This document shows, in pieces, positions 46,310-56,560 of a stretch of DNA of 64,000 bases (positions are counted from its first letter, which is position 1; each line of letters opens with the position of its first letter). The stretch lies in assembly GCA_035771165.1 (NCBI GenBank), contig JAWNZC010000322.1:10119001-10183000 (forward strand), given 5' to 3'. The notes beneath the pieces were generated by a model, which worked only from the letters and a program-made list of their open reading frames with translations, searched no databases and was not told the origin of the DNA. Both the position numbers and the translations under genes were made by a program. Source of the stretch: Paragorgia papillata (lineage: Eukaryota > Cnidaria > Anthozoa > Scleralcyonacea > Coralliidae).

Positions 46310-46646
46310 AAAGCTTATCTAAGCCTGGAGTGTATTGCACTCCGTGTGAATGTGGCTTGGTATATACATCGGGGAAACGGGAAAGAATATCTCAACTCGC
46401 CTGAAGGAGCACAAGACATGTTCAATAAAAGCCCAACATGATAAATCTGCTGCTGCCAAACACGCTTGCCGCTTGGATGTATGACCATCGTGTTAAGTGG
46501 AAAGAGTCGAACAAGCAATACTTCACGCGAAGAACAAAGGAATCTATTGAGATTGCAAAACATCACACTATCTCAGGAGGGACAGCCATTAAACAGCACG
46601 TGCAGGTGTGGCCTATTCGGAGAACATTCTTGATTTTGTGTTTCTA
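46310..46646 (+). pseudogene. Penelope-like GIY-YIG endonuclease fragment, plus copy
   Basis: Reads CECGLVY, then after a 2-bp shift YIGETGKNISTRLKEHKTCS, AKHACRLD, then KWKESNKQYFTRRTKESIEI. GIY-YIG domain with the catalytic Tyr/Arg region and downstream R-x-x-KE-x-I motif as in Penelope-like retroelement endonucleases, which nick target DNA. The RT domain is absent. Frameshifts show decay. Confidence 0.75.
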
Positions 46647-46743
46647 ATTAATAAAATAAACGTGATACGCCATTGTATTCTTACGTGATTTAATTGATTA
46701 GTTGCTTAGTTTATAAATGACTGAGCCAACAGCTTATTGTTAT

Positions 46744-46790
46744 TGCTCTGATGAAGGTCTGAGTCAACAGGCCGAAAGCTTAGCAAATAA
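46744..46790 (+). ncRNA. Hammerhead-ribozyme-like motif downstream of Penelope piece
   Basis: CTGATGA, then GGTCTG-AGTCAA-CAGGCC (six pairs with one G-U, forming stem II), then GAAA. These are the two conserved boxes and stem of a hammerhead core at the right spacing. Stem III would be GC-TTA-GC, but the expected U-H cleavage position after it reads AA, so activity is doubtful. Penelope-like elements are known to carry hammerhead motifs, which fits the location. Confidence 0.45.
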
Positions 46791-47019
46791 ATATTTTACG
46801 TGGTGAGTCCACAAATCTTATGTATATTAAATACGTACTAGTATTAACAAGTGTATTAATGGCCTAATAGATTACGACTTTAAACTAAGCACAAATAGCA
46901 ACATATACATATACATATACACGTATACAAAGACAAGCAACAACTTACATCTACCAAAAGCCAACACAAATTAGGAGAAACAGAAACTTATTTACCGCTA
47001 TATGTTAGGTAACACTTGT

Positions 47020-47125
47020 TTACAGTACCTTGTCCATTAGAATTTTCGTCAACATTTGTTTCGCAGTTTTGAAATCAGGCCTGTTACAAGGATCGGCGTC
47101 CCATGAGACCAACATTAACTCATAT
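47020..47125 (-). CDS. RTK-B last recognised exon, end of kinase domain
   Basis: After a TTGTAG acceptor the frame reads YELMLVSWDADPCNRPDFKT, then AKQMLTKILMDK. W-x-x-x-P-x-x-RPDF is subdomain XI, including the structural Arg. A TAA follows two codons later (KVL stop at 47020). Alternatively GTACTG at 47028 is a donor and a short tail exon exists. Split codon AT|A (Ile) joins the previous exon. Confidence 0.85.
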
Positions 47126-47683
47126 CTACAAACATAAAAACACACAGTGGGTGAGACACGAGTTTCAAATCCTTGATAAATACTAAGATTATATTAACAG
47201 TAGATCGTAAGTTTAAAATTTCCGAGATTCTCATTGACTATAAACGATTTTTTCACTTGTGAGAAATATCGTTTACGTCATCTGATTAATAAAACAATTT
47301 TCTATTAGTAAAATATCGTTTAAGTGTACCCGTTCGCTAGCGGTTTGTTGTTCCAATCAGTTGTCTCAACGGACTTAATTGTGGCAAAACAAAACGGTCA
47401 ACTCGCTTGTCGATCTGATTTTGATTTAACAATGAAATGTTTTGTTAGCTGAATCTGTAAGCTTTCCAAGAACGCGCATGCAACTGACAACAACTTCATT
47501 GTGAATAATTTTTGCCCAAACTACAGGGTATTAAGTAAGTATAAAAATCCTCATTCATCTCAAACTCTTATTCTCATCTTAAAATAATTTTGACAGTGTA
47601 TGGAATTTAAGAATTGCCAAAAAAGCATATATATATTAGCAAATTTTTTTCAAGGAATTATTTAACTAATCTACATCACGTAC

Positions 47684-47780
47684 ATTTCGCTTGGACAATG
47701 AACAGGCGAGTCCATTCGGCCGCCTTCGCACAGAAATTCGTAAACTTCAGTTGAATGTAAACCTGGATAGGGTGATCCTC
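47684..47780 (-). CDS. RTK-B kinase exon, subdomain X
   Basis: A 97-nt exon between a TTTTAG acceptor and a GTACGT donor. Reads GSPYPGLHSTEVYEFLCEGG then RMDSPVHCPSEM. G-x-P-Y-P and the following helix G region are typical of receptor tyrosine kinases. Split Gly and Ile codons match both neighbours. Confidence 0.9.
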
Positions 47781-47892
47781 CTAAAACAATACAAGAACAA
47801 TTATATTACCACAACATTTTTGTGTACCATTTCATGTATAAATTGGGTTTTCACATGTGAAAGAATTGAAATTACAACAAAAACAAAAATAT

Positions 47893-48135
47893 ACAACACA
47901 ACACAACGCAACACAACACAACACAACGCAACACAACACAACACAACACAACACAACACAACGCAACACAACGCAACGCAACACAACACAACACAACACA
48001 ACACAACACAAAAAATAGAATGGAATGAAACGAAACGAATGTAAATGAAATGAAATGAAGTAGAATACAATAAAATATAATAAATAAGCAAAACAAAACA
48101 AAACAAAACAAAACAAAACGAAACAAAACGAAACG
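47893..48135. repeat. (ACAAC)n-like and (AAAAC)n microsatellites
   Basis: Runs of ACACAACACAACGCAAC, then AAAACAAAACAAAACGAAAC. The long frames here on both strands (e.g. repeated Cys-Val-Val) are repeat translations. Confidence 0.92.
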
Positions 48136-48201
48136 AAGTAAAATATAATAAAAATAATTAAAAAAATGTTATGCGCCCAATAAGACATTTTGCTAACAAT
48201 C

Positions 48202-48566
48202 ATTTTAACATGCAATTTCTAATCCAGTTATATTAAAAATATTCATATTCTAAGTAGCGTTTTACAATTACAATACTTTTCATCTTTAACAAATGCCATC
48301 TCAAATATAATTATGTGAATCAGATAGATAAGTTATTTGTAAATTTCACATATTTTAAAAATAATAATAAAAAAACAATCTTCCTCATCTGGTAATATAA
48401 AAGAGTGGAAGCAATTCTAATTGCGGCAAATTAAATTTTAAACAACAATAGAAAAAAAATTTAATGTCTATCACCTTATTCTATATCCCGAGAGATTAAC
48501 TTAACCTTGACTAGAAATCAAAATTGCCAGTGACCTTTTATAAGTATTAAAATAAAAAAATTATAT
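48202..48566. repeat. 365-bp segment duplicated at 50540-50904
   Basis: Intronic RTK-B sequence that reappears without visible difference 2.3 kb away in the same orientation. See findings for the composite structure. Confidence 0.93.
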
Positions 48567-48775
48567 GCTTTCCTCAGTTCACATCTGAAGATGGTCAAAT
48601 AAATCGAAAAAGGTTGTTTTTTAAACCTTTTTAATTAAAAATAACTTCTTTTTAAAATTTTTAAAAGACTAAAACTCTTGTTTGATAATTATACTACTTC
48701 AGCAAGATTGAAACTTCACTTCACTAACTATATATAGAAAGATATTAAAGATCTTTCTTAACTTTTTAAACTTAC

Positions 48776-48816
48776 CAAGAGTGAAGATTTCCCAAAGCAA
48801 AATCCCAAATGACCAT
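48776..48816 (-). CDS. RTK-B kinase exon, subdomain IX (WSFG)
   Basis: A 41-nt exon from a CATCAG acceptor to a GTAAGT-like donor (GTAAG). It reads WSFGILLWEIFTLG after the split Val of DVW. Same size and phase as RTK-A 254-294. Confidence 0.92.
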
Positions 48817-48849
48817 CTGATGTATATAATAAATGAAAGAAATAAATTA

Positions 48850-49340
48850 TGAGTAAACGATGAAAATGATGAACACCGAAGGAAACTAAATTCATACGGG
48901 TAAACAACAAAGTTAAGATAAGGAACAAAGAAAAAAATATAATTAATGTGAGTGGACAATAAAGATGATAAACAAAGAAAAAAGATAGAAATAGATAAAA
49001 TTAATGTGAGTAATCAATGAGGATGATAAACAAATAAATCAATAAAATCAATAATGTAAGTAAACGTTAACAATGAAAATAATAAACAAAAAAATAAAAT
49101 TAAATTAGTAATATTGGTAAACAATAAAAATAATAAACAAGTAAATATATAAAACTAATATGAGTAAGTAATATAAAAATAAAATAAAAATGATAAACAA
49201 AAAAAGGAAATTAATATGAGATAACAATGAAGATAATAAACAAAAAAATTAGAATTAGTATATGTAAACAGTGAAGATGATTAATAAATAAATAAAAAAC
49301 TTAATATGAGTAAAACAATGAAAATAGTAAATAAATCAAT
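48850..49340. other. Low-complexity intron sequence
   Basis: Repeated AATAAACAAA and AATGAAAATAATAAAC strings with no gene signal. Confidence 0.6.
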
Positions 49341-49344
49341 TAAT

Positions 49345-49345
<1 letters not shown>

Positions 49346-49407
<62 letters not shown>

Positions 49408-49440
49408 ACATAAATAAATAAATAAATAAACAAATAAATA
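49346..49440. repeat. (AATC)n followed by (AAAT)n microsatellite
   Basis: About 14 AATC units, then AAATAAATAAATAAAC. Same unit as the arrays at 14141 and 18519. Confidence 0.92.
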
Positions 49441-49659
49441 CATAAATAGATCAAATTAAAATGTGTAAATGATGATAATGACCAAATAAATAAATATATA
49501 AATAAATAAAATGAGTTAACAATACCGGAAAATGATAAACAAGAGCATAACCAAATAAATTTGCTAAATTTCCATATAAAAATCTTGTATTGTAAATGCG
49601 ATTAAACTTCTATAATTCTTCTAACACTGATCCAATCATAACCCTAGCCATAATCCTAA

Positions 49660-49890
49660 CTCTAAAGCCCTAATCAAACGAGAACGCAAGTCATCGCAAG
49701 TTGGCAGTCAGAATTTCTGTGGCGGTCGTTCGAACACCCAAATTAACAAAATTAAGGTTTCATGAGTGTTTTAAACAAGTTTTAACTTTGTCACGGTACA
49801 TGTATTTTCGGGAAATTATTCAGAGCGGCTGGCTGAGATAGCGTGACTGCCAACTTGCGATGACTTGCGTTCTCGTTTGATTAGGGCTCA
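49660..49890. mobile_element. Hairpin MITE with AGCCCTAATC termini
   Basis: AGCCCTAATCAAACGAGAAC and GTTCTCGTTTGATTAGGGCT are the ends. The arms continue through GTCATCGCAAGTTGGCAGTC. Stem about 46 bp, loop about 130 bp. Confidence 0.85.
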
Positions 49891-50303
49891 ACACTAATTC
49901 TTGCCATAATGCTTTATTGAAAAAAACAAACCCAGTTGATTTCAAATTTATATTTTACTATCCGGTAGTCTATGTGACGCCAGTTTGGGATTTTTTATGG
50001 AAAGTCAACCAGGAAACTTTAAATGATAACAAATGTTAATTTATTACTGAAAATCAACTGAATCACTTTAAAAGTAACTTGTGGTCACCATACGCCATCA
50101 AACATCGCTCATTAATTGAAAATGTTCAACGGCGGGCAACTAAGTTTATTCTGAACTATCCCCAGGAATTATCTTACACTGCCAGATTGGTCAAAACAAA
50201 TCTCCTTCCACTAGAATTTCGTAGAGAGATCTCTGATTTAATACTAGTATTCAAATCGAGGAAAAGACTTATTTCTATTAAAATTAACAATTATTTATGC
50301 ACT

Positions 50304-50540
50304 TTTAAAACAGGATACAAATTACATAATTATGACGATAACAACTTTAATCTAATTTTCAAAAACTCATTAATAATTCATGAGGAAAACACAAAAGGAA
50401 ATCAGTTCCATGTCCGTGGTTTTATACCTGATAAAACGTCTTGACGTCAGAAAGATTACTAATGAACATACAATTTTATATAAAGAATACTAATGAACAT
50501 ACAATTTTATATAAAGAATACTAATGAACATAACATCCAA
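50304..50540. repeat. 237-bp block, duplicated at 50946-51182
   Basis: From TTTAAAACAGGATACAAATT to CATAACATCCAA, identical by eye to 50946-51182. It also contains a short tandem (TAAAGAATACTAATGAACAT) in both copies. Confidence 0.93.
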
Positions 50541-50904
50541 TTTTAACATGCAATTTCTAATCCAGTTATATTAAAAATATTCATATTCTAAGTAGCGTTT
50601 TACAATTACAATACTTTTCATCTTTAACAAATGCCATCTCAAATATAATTATGTGAATCAGATAGATAAGTTATTTGTAAATTTCACATATTTTAAAAAT
50701 AATAATAAAAAAACAATCTTCCTCATCTGGTAATATAAAAGAGTGGAAGCAATTCTAATTGCGGCAAATTAAATTTTAAACAACAATAGAAAAAAAATTT
50801 AATGTCTATCACCTTATTCTATATCCCGAGAGATTAACTTAACCTTGACTAGAAATCAAAATTGCCAGTGACCTTTTATAAGTATTAAAATAAAAAAATT
50901 ATAT
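50540..50904. repeat. Copy of 48202-48566
   Basis: Same 365 bp in the same orientation, inserted exactly at the end of the first 237-bp block. Confidence 0.93.
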
Positions 50905-50945
50905 TATATAAAAATTATATAATTATATAATTTATATTATATGGA

Positions 50946-51182
50946 TTTAAAACAGGATACAAATTACATAATTATGACGATAACAACTTTAATCTAATTT
51001 TCAAAAACTCATTAATAATTCATGAGGAAAACACAAAAGGAAATCAGTTCCATGTCCGTGGTTTTATACCTGATAAAACGTCTTGACGTCAGAAAGATTA
51101 CTAATGAACATACAATTTTATATAAAGAATACTAATGAACATACAATTTTATATAAAGAATACTAATGAACATAACATCCAA
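50946..51182. repeat. Second copy of 50304-50540
   Basis: Follows a 41-bp AT-only filler (50905-50945) that is itself palindromic (TATATAATTATATA-like). After it the original sequence resumes (TAACGAATCG). Confidence 0.93.
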
Positions 51183-51412
51183 TAACGAATCGTTTTTGAA
51201 GCCATTCAAAACATTCGCATCACGTGTTTTAAATATTACATAAAACACAAGCAGGATTACTTTAGGAAATATTTTTTTATTAGGTCAGCCGAACTGTGGA
51301 ACACTCTTCCACATCATCTGAAAACCTGTGAAACAGTTTCTTTATTTAAGTCTAATCTTCATAAAATGTACCACACTAAATTATCTACCTACATCCCTCC
51401 TGGATGCACTTA

Positions 51413-52012
51413 ATGAGTTGCAATTTTCTCTCAAATTATGCCTTAGTTCACTAGTTTAAGTCTTAAAATAGTTGCGTGTGAAGTTATAGATATGTTTCTT
51501 TATAATGTTCACATTATTATTATTCTTATATAATTAAAGGGTTGGGTGTCAATTCGGGCGTGAGTCCTGTTCCTTTCTCCTGTCACATTCAGTGTTTTTT
51601 TTTGTTTTTTGTTGTTTGTTTTTTTGGGTTTTTTGCTTGTATCTTGTTAATTATTTGTATTTATGGTGATATCATTGTAATCATTTATTGTATAATTGTA
51701 TAATACTGTGACAAACTCATTAAAAAAATATAATATAAATAAAATCAATATAAGAAAACAGTAAAAAAAAGATTTCAGTCCCTGGACGAGCTAGATCTAA
51801 GACAGCTTTATATTGCGAGTATACGTTTGTTAGTTTGTTCATTGGTGCGGAATCAATAGTAATTAGCGATATTTTAAAGGCGACGTATTGGACGCCAAAT
51901 AAGGAACCGCCCTTTACCACTGTGGCTGTGTCTGGTTTGTTAAATAATCCTATTGAAAGTTAACATTTCCTTAAACTTTGAAAATAATATACAAGTGATA
52001 GAAAATACTTAC
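51413..52012. other. Element 3' region and intron, no gene recognised
   Basis: The 3' UTR of the RT fragment, T-rich runs (51595-51650), then RTK-B intron. Minus-strand open stretches have no family signature. Confidence 0.5.
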
Positions 52013-52083
52013 ACATCCGATTTCTCTGAAAATATTCGATCTCCCAAAGCCTCAATTGACAGCCATTTTATTGGAAGCAAACC
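52013..52083 (-). CDS. RTK-B kinase exon, activation-loop end / P+1 loop
   Basis: A 71-nt exon from a GCACAG acceptor to a GTAAGT donor. Reads GLLPIKWLSIEALGDR, then IFSEKSDV. LPIKW marks a tyrosine kinase; the APE position is SIE. Two leftover bases (GT) join A from the next exon to make Val. Length and phases equal RTK-A 749-819. Confidence 0.9.
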
Positions 52084-52199
52084 CTGTGCAAGAGTACTAA
52101 ACGTTAAATTTTTGTGTATGACTTCAGAAGTCTGGGTCAGAAGTCTTCCCTCCGAATGATTTGATTTATGCGTGTCATGCATAAACAAAAAACATAGGT

Positions 52200-52760
52200 A
52201 ATGCTGTTCACTCCACCAAAGAGTGACACGATTTTTTTGGTGAAATGGTGAATCGACTCTACCAAAGAGTATCGCGACTTCGGAAAAGAGTAAGATGATC
52301 CCACGAAGAGTAAGTCCTAAGAGTGAGTTCAGAGACTCCGGCAAAGAATCGTTTTGACTCCATGCATATTAGGGTCAAAACTCCTCTTGAGATCAAAATT
52401 ACTCCTTGAAATAGTCGAAACGACCCCTAGACTAAGAGAGCCGAAATGACCCCTTGGAGTCAAAACGACTCTTTTGAATTTACAGTATGGAAGACTGAAC
52501 TTTATAGATTTCACTGGATTGAAAACGTCTTGCTGAATATTAGAACTTGTGAACATGACTGGTGTATCAACACATCCTTCGGTTGTTTCAACATGCGTGG
52601 ACAACTGCTGTTGTTTCATGAAGCTGTAACAACATGATGAAACAATGATGAACAATATTGTTAATTCATCAAGGTCGTTCACACATGCATGATAACAACG
52701 TTGTTACATGCAGCATTGTTCAGGCAACAATGCTGTAACTTGAGTGTGAGAATTTTATGC
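52200..52760. repeat. Two MITE-like repeat patches
   Basis: 52215-52490 contains repeated AAAGAGT, GAGTCAAAACGACTC and ACTCTTTTG motifs. 52560-52760 carries AACAACATGATGAAACAATG and AACAACGTTGTTACATGC motifs like those at 37150-37450. Confidence 0.5.
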
Positions 52761-52979
52761 GTGTAGTATATAATAAAAATATAATAATACACTGAACTTA
52801 AATACTATTAAAAATTTAAGATTTGTGCCTCAAGTAATTCATTGAGTTCTATGGCAAGAATCGTTTCAAAAATGGCGTCATGTTTTAATTGGTAAATAGA
52901 AATTCAACTGGAGAACATTTATGGAAATATAACGCTTGAACTCTAATGCTATTAACGCTTAAGAGAAAAAGATACGTAC

Positions 52980-53102
52980 GGGATGTCTTTTGAAGTATTG
53001 ATCGTCTTTGTACATGTTGCGAGAAAGGCCAAAATCAGCAATCTTTGGAATAAAATCTTCACCAATCAAAACATTTCTTGCAGCTAAGTCACAGTGGATG
53101 CA
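52980..53102 (-). CDS. RTK-B kinase exon, catalytic loop (HCD) and DFG
   Basis: A 123-nt phase-0 exon from a AATTTAG acceptor to a GTACGT donor. Reads [20 protein letters not shown], then [21 protein letters not shown]. The catalytic Asp, Asn and DFG are intact, but the Arg of HRD is Cys (codon TGT). This would make it a non-RD kinase, in which activation-loop phosphotyrosine cannot contact that Arg. A CGT-to-TGT change is a single transition. The activation-loop Tyr is retained. Confidence 0.93.
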
Positions 53103-53735
53103 CTAAATTATAATATCAAAATTTAATAATTCACGAAAAACAGAAGGTCAATAGTGGATATAGTTTGTAGTATTTATGCATTATACATAATACAGTACGA
53201 CTAGTGGCCTAATATATAGATTTAGTATAAATTTACAATTTCTATTACAAATCCTTGAATTTCATTGGCTATCGCAGGAGGCTATCCGCTGTTAGTAAAA
53301 TTTTAGAAGTAACTACTGCATTTCTCGTCCTCTCCATGATTGGTCGAGCTGAACTGCCTATTTCGCGATAGTTACCTCGCGCGAGGTAACTATTACTAGA
53401 AATTGTGTCGGTAATTATTTTTCAAAATGGCGACTACAGCGACTATTCTTTTAAACCTAACAAATCGTCAAAAAACTCAACAGATAGAGACTGTATACAC
53501 AGAAAAGCTCTAAGTTGGAACTATTTGAAGGTGAGAAAGTGTTTAGTCATAAAATTATTTCAAGTTTGGGTCAGTTTTAATCACTACGTGGAATTGAAGT
53601 CTTAGACAGCTGTCAAAGCGTGAAGTTGAACAATGAGCATTATTTAAATTTACATGACGAAACTACGACAGTTAAAGACGTCTGTTTTAAATTTCTTGGT
53701 TCTTCTTCTCAGGCGTGAAATTTTACTAAAACAAT
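53103..53735. other. Intronic, no gene recognised
   Basis: AT-rich with a small hairpin (GCGATAGTTACCTCGCGCGAGGTAAC near 53362-53390, described here by position). A plus-strand open stretch at 53405-53605 has no family signature. Confidence 0.45.
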
Positions 53736-55255
53736 TAGTCACCTCAGTCTCAGTGATTATCGTTTATATTTACCTCGACTTCGATCGGTGACTAATTGTT
53801 AATTAGTATAATTTCATAGTGGAAAAGAGGCTTTCCAGCTTTCTGATTGGTCCGCTCAGCGGTGAATCTGAGGGAATAGTCACGGCCTAGCGCGGTGACT
53901 ATTGCATCACAAGAAATTGTTCTCCAAAAGTAGTCTTGGAAAAGAGACTGGTACTTATTCAACACTGCACTGACTTCACTCGTTTCAGTCTCCCCCTCGG
54001 AGTTATCATTTTGAAGTATGAGATTTTAGAATTTGTCGATTCATTGAACTGTTGATTTTTTTTTCAAAATGGGGTCTGTAGTTTTTGAGACAAACAAAAG
54101 AGCATAATACTGAAAACATTTATCACTGAGATGTTGTACATATCAAATATCGTAAAAACAAAACTTTATAAAGGTAAGGAAGTATATTTTATATAATTCT
54201 TCGTATTTTTTGTATATTTTGGCTAGGTTTTCGTCGTAGCGATGTTTTCGAAAAATTCGTCATGAGTGAAGAACATATTGAACATGAATTAAATGCAAAA
54301 AAGCCGTAACACAGGATCCAAAACACCAGAATAAAAGTCTTTTTAGCATATATTTGAATGTATGTACAAGTTCAATTCCAAGTAGGATGTTAACATCGTC
54401 TGTGAATAAACAGAATCACCATGGCTACTGTTAAAACGAAATACAACGATAGTCACCGAGACTGAGGTGACTAATTGTTAAATAGTCACCGAGACTGAGG
54501 TGACTAATTGTTCAGTTAGTACAATTTCAGAGGTTGATAAAAAACCAATCACGTTGAAACAAAAACCTTTAAACAACTGCTTTCATTTTAACAGTGGTGA
54601 TACTGTTTATTCACAGATGATGTTAGCAAGCCACAGTCTTTGTCAGTAAATATTTTCAAAAAAAGAGTGAACAACATCCTACTTTGGAATTGAACTTGTA
54701 CATACATTCAAATATATGCTAAAAAGACTTTTATTCTGGTGTTTTGGATCCTGTGTTACGGCTTTTTTGCACTTAATTATTCATGTTCAATCATCTTCAC
54801 TCATGACGAAGTTTTCGCCACATCGCTACGACCAAAATCTAGCCAAAACATACAAAAAATACGAAGAATTATAGAAAATATACTTCCTTACCTTCATGAA
54901 GTTTTGTTTTTACGATATTTGATATGTACAACATCTCAGTGATAAATGTTTTCAGTATTATGGTCTTTTGTTTGTCTCAAAAACTACAGACCCCATTTTG
55001 AAAAAAAAATCAACAGTTCAATGAATCGACAAATTATAAAATCTCATACTTCAAAATGACAACTCCGAGGGGGAGACTGAAACGAAAAAAGTCAGTGCAG
55101 TGTTGAATAAGTACCAGTCTCTTTTCCAAAACTACTTTTTCTTGTGATGCAATAGTCACCAAGCTGAGCGGACCAATCAGAAAGCTGGAAAGCCTCTTTT
55201 TTTTTGAAATTATACTAATCACCGATAGTCACCTCGACTTCGGTGACTAATTGTT
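53735..55255. mobile_element. 1.5-kb palindromic (foldback) element
   Basis: Left-arm blocks GTGACTAATTGTTAATTAGT, AAGAGGCTTTCCAGCTTTCT and CAACACTGCACTGACTTC recur as complements in reverse order between 54510 and 55255. The centre near 54480 carries a tandem of TAGTCACCGAGACTGAGGTG units. Arms about 700 bp with small indels. No coding frame conserved between arms. Confidence 0.8.
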
Positions 55256-56100
55256 AAATAGAAACCTCTGGCGATAAGCCAATGACAAGCCTTCTTTTAA
55301 CTAAATTGAGCAATCACAAAATGCATAGTATGTCACGATCAATGATCAGTAGAGCCAGCGGTTGTTCTGTTAAGCAACAATGGCGCCGAAATTATAAATG
55401 GAGTGGGCAAATAACAGAGGAAATTGAATATTTACGCGAAGCAATAAGCTCTGCAGAAAATAAAACGGCTACAAAATGGTTATAGAATTGAAATTATTAA
55501 TGGTAAGATCGTTAAATTGTTTATCTGTGTTCTTTAAAACGAAATATCTGCAAACAAAACACATTTCAAAATTACGTTTGCTATTGATAAGATTTCGTGA
55601 TGTAAACTACATTTTAAAATGAATGTTTCTTTCAACTTTTTGTCATTTTTACATATCAAATGAGTGAAAATATATTAATTGTTTCAATATTGTACATGAA
55701 AACCAATGCTAAATTATGCAAGAAAACTTTACGTTTCAATCAGTTCGCGTACGGGACAAGGAAATGTCCGAAATGATAATGTTGAAGATTTGTTGTTGTT
55801 GGCAGTTAAAAAACGGTATTAAACGTATAACGAGCCTCAAAGGATACGTCACGGGAGAATTTATTTAAATTGAAGAAATTGATAAATAAGAACGAAGATG
55901 GACAGGCTAGTTTAAACGCATACAAAATATAATATATAAATTTGCGGCCATCTTTAAAAATATGCCGGTGTATAAAAACTCCAACAGGAATATTAAATTT
56001 TAGGTGGTTGATAAATTTATATTATTACAAATGCCTTTCGTTTTTGCAAAAACGCAGTTTCATTTGCCAAATTGTGGTCAACATTTATCTCTGTCTTTAC
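55256..56100. other. Intronic, no gene recognised
   Basis: A 67-codon plus-strand frame at 55282-55485 (RNYKWSGQITEEIEYLREAI) has no family I know; the rest is AT-rich. Confidence 0.4.
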
Positions 56101-56300
56101 CTTCCGGGAAATTAAAAACTCCATTCCACTTGCCACTTGAAGGGCTACTGCTGCCAAATCTGAAATACTTAATGTGTGATTGTGATCTTCAGTAAACTCC
56201 GACCATTCCTTTTCATAAATTATCCTGCGGTCTCTCAGAAATTCCGAAAGATTGCCATACGGACAATATTCCATTATTATCCATACGTTCATCCTCGTAC
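56101..56300 (-). CDS. RTK-B kinase exon, hinge to helix E
   Basis: A 200-nt exon from a ATTTTAG acceptor to a GTAAAG donor. Reads TRMNVWIIMEYCPYGNLSEF, LRDRRIIYEKEWSEFTEDHN (kinase insert), then ISDLAAVALQVASGMEFLIS-RK. IIMEYCPYGNL is the hinge and helix D; the apparent gatekeeper is Met. The split Gly (G|GT) matches the helix C exon. About a dozen bases longer than RTK-A because of the insert. Confidence 0.93.
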
Positions 56301-56365
56301 CTAAAATAGTAATAATTTAGCTACTTCCATGATATATTTTTATATCTATTTCATTCCGATATATT

Positions 56366-56560
56366 CCAATTAACAAATAGATTCCATTTTGCCGTTGTCT
56401 GTTCAGTTATAGATGCACAGATGACGTCACAACGTGGTAAGAACAAAAAAGTGGCCCACGAGACGCAGTCGTGTGGGTCACTGATGTTCTTACCACGTTG
56501 TGACGTCCTCTGTACATCAATAACTGAACAGACAACAAAAAAATGGAATCTATTTGTTTT
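56366..56560. mobile_element. Hairpin MITE, about 195 bp
   Basis: AACAAATAGATTCCATTTT pairs with AAAATGGAATCTATTTGTTT. Inner arms GACGTCACAACGTGGTAAGA and its complement. The loop is about 45 bp. Confidence 0.88.

Larger units (their letters stand above)
50060..51412 (+). pseudogene. CR1/L2-like RT C-terminus interrupted by MITE and duplication
   Basis: The left part reads LIENVQRRATKFILN, YTARLVKTNLLPLEFRREIS and YDDNNFNLIFK. The right part (51238 on) reads HKQDYFRKYFFIRSAELWNT then LPHHLKTCETVSLFKSNLHK, ending at TAA 51412. Together they form the conserved tail of non-LTR RTs. About 870 bp intervene (a MITE-type end at 50369, duplicated blocks and filler). Confidence 0.8.

Noticed and set aside
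47691..48215. ORFs rich in Cys-Val-Val or Thr-Gln-His near RTK-B
   Set aside because: Translations of ACAAC/AAAAC microsatellites. Only the exon at 47684-47780 is real.
55282..55485. Small plus-strand ORF in an RTK-B intron
   Set aside because: No family signature, no splice signals, and opposite strand to the host gene; kept only as part of the unannotated stretch.
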